From assembly GCF_016807805.1 (NCBI RefSeq), contig NZ_CP063362.1, positions 2,593,001 through 2,657,000 on the forward strand: a DNA stretch of 64,000 nucleotides. The letters run 5' to 3'. The notes below the pieces were generated by a model, which searched no databases, was not told where the DNA came from, and saw nothing but the letters and a program-made list of their open reading frames with translations. How positions within the stretch are numbered: position 1 is the first letter of the stretch; each line of letters opens with the position of its first letter. Source of the DNA: Xanthobacter dioxanivorans. GTDB taxonomy: Bacteria > Pseudomonadota > Alphaproteobacteria > Rhizobiales > Xanthobacteraceae. Positions 63,545 to 64,000 of the stretch are shown here, piece by piece. A program made the translations under genes and the position numbers.

Positions 63545-64000
63545 TCAGGCGCTCGGCAGGTCGAGCTCGACCCCGAGTTCGGCGAGGAGGGCGGCGCGGG
63601 TGGCGGCGGGCCGTCCGGGCTCTGTCGGGCGATGTTCGGCCGCGATGGCCCCGCCCCGCATGACGAGGATGCGATCAGCCAGCGCGATGGCCTCTTCCAC
63701 ATCGTGAGTCACGAGCAGGACGCCCGGCCGGTGGCGGGCGACAAGGTCTTTCACCAGCACGTGCATCCGAATGCGGGTGAGGGCGTCGAGGGCGGCGAAG
63801 GGCTCGTCCAGCAGCAGCAGCTCCGGCTCCTGCACCAGCGCGCGCGCGAGCGCCACGCGCTGGGCCTGACCACCGGAGAGATTGCGCGGCCAGTCGTCGA
63901 GCCGGCCGCCGAGGCCGACCTCGGCCAGTGCTGCGGCCGCCCGCTCCCGGGCGCCCATCTCGGGCAGGCCCAGCGACACGTTGCGCCACAGGCTGTCCCA
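63545..64000 (-). CDS. ABC transporter ATP-binding protein (SsuB-like), cut by the right edge
   Basis: About 151 C-terminal residues of a nitrate/sulfonate-type ATPase. Visible are WRNVSLGL (just after the missing Q-loop), signature LSGGQAQRVALARALVQEPE, Walker B LLLLDEPFAALDALTRIRMH and H-loop VTHDVEEAIALADRI. The start and Walker A lie beyond 64000. It forms an operon with the SsuA-like and SfnB/DszC-like genes. Confidence 0.9.
   Translation of the reverse strand, partial: WDSLWRNVSLGLPEMGARERAAAALAEVGLGGRLDDWPRNLSGGQAQRVALARALVQEPELLLLDEPFAALDALTRIRMHVLVKDLVARHRPGVLLVTHDVEEAIALADRILVMRGGAIAAEHRPTEPGRPAATRAALLAELGVELDLPSA

Overview
The window is GC-rich DNA with dense, mostly co-directional operons, alphaproteobacterial-type integrases, LivHMGF-type and Ssu-type ABC transporters and flavin monooxygenases. 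It fits a soil or plant-associated member of the Hyphomicrobiales, perhaps Xanthobacteraceae-like; that placement is inferred from gene style only, since no rRNA or intact tRNA gene is present.

Layout. (1) 1-7.4 kb: an IS5-type remnant, then a minus-strand catabolic operon (aldehyde dehydrogenase, citryl-CoA-lyase-like enzyme, CaiB-type CoA-transferase, FAD dehydrogenase, orphan binding protein) with a divergent IclR regulator. (2) 7.5-23.2 kb: an accessory mosaic. It holds an MFS carrier, a DUF4242 / winged-helix-TPR / cysteine synthase-glutaredoxin module bracketed by near-identical direct repeats, an interrupted integrase, a LysR-controlled dehydrogenase/MFS/lactonase operon, a Fic gene with a partial second copy 12 kb away, and a run of butt-joined gene fragments (HNH, LysR, repeat protein, EF-hand, cytochrome b561). 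(3) 23.2-33.7 kb: one long minus-strand operon encoding a fused 5-oxoprolinase/hydantoinase, a class I amidotransferase, a DUF1445/D-glutamate-cyclase-like protein and a complete branched-chain-type ABC importer, with a divergent XRE regulator. (4) 33.8-36.7 kb: transposase and integrase remnants, a 59-residue Myb/SANT-like protein and the 3' half of a tRNA-Arg(CCG), the last a likely attachment-site scar. (5) 36.8-46.5 kb: a TetR-linked beta-oxidation cluster (CoA-transferase, acyl-CoA ligase, thiolase, bifunctional hydratase/dehydrogenase, orphan binding protein, acyl-CoA dehydrogenase) ending in a clear terminator. (6) 46.6 kb to the right edge: an organosulfur-scavenging supercluster with two Ssu-like ABC systems, a TauD-like dioxygenase, a family-5 SBP ABC importer, two bacterial-luciferase-like monooxygenases, a nitroreductase-type flavoprotein, an aldo/keto reductase and an SfnB/DszC-like flavoprotein.

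How the parts work together. The catabolic clusters share a plan: a high-affinity periplasmic binding protein, CoA activation or ring opening, and a local regulator of a different family each time (IclR, LysR, XRE, TetR). The two orphan binding proteins at 0.3-1.5 kb and 43.9-45.1 kb are close paralogues and may share a permease encoded elsewhere. Several otherwise healthy genes carry a single missing base, mostly in C/G runs (about 16160, 30486, 55918, 60601), which looks more like consensus error than decay. Premature in-frame stops in the mobile regions are all TAG.
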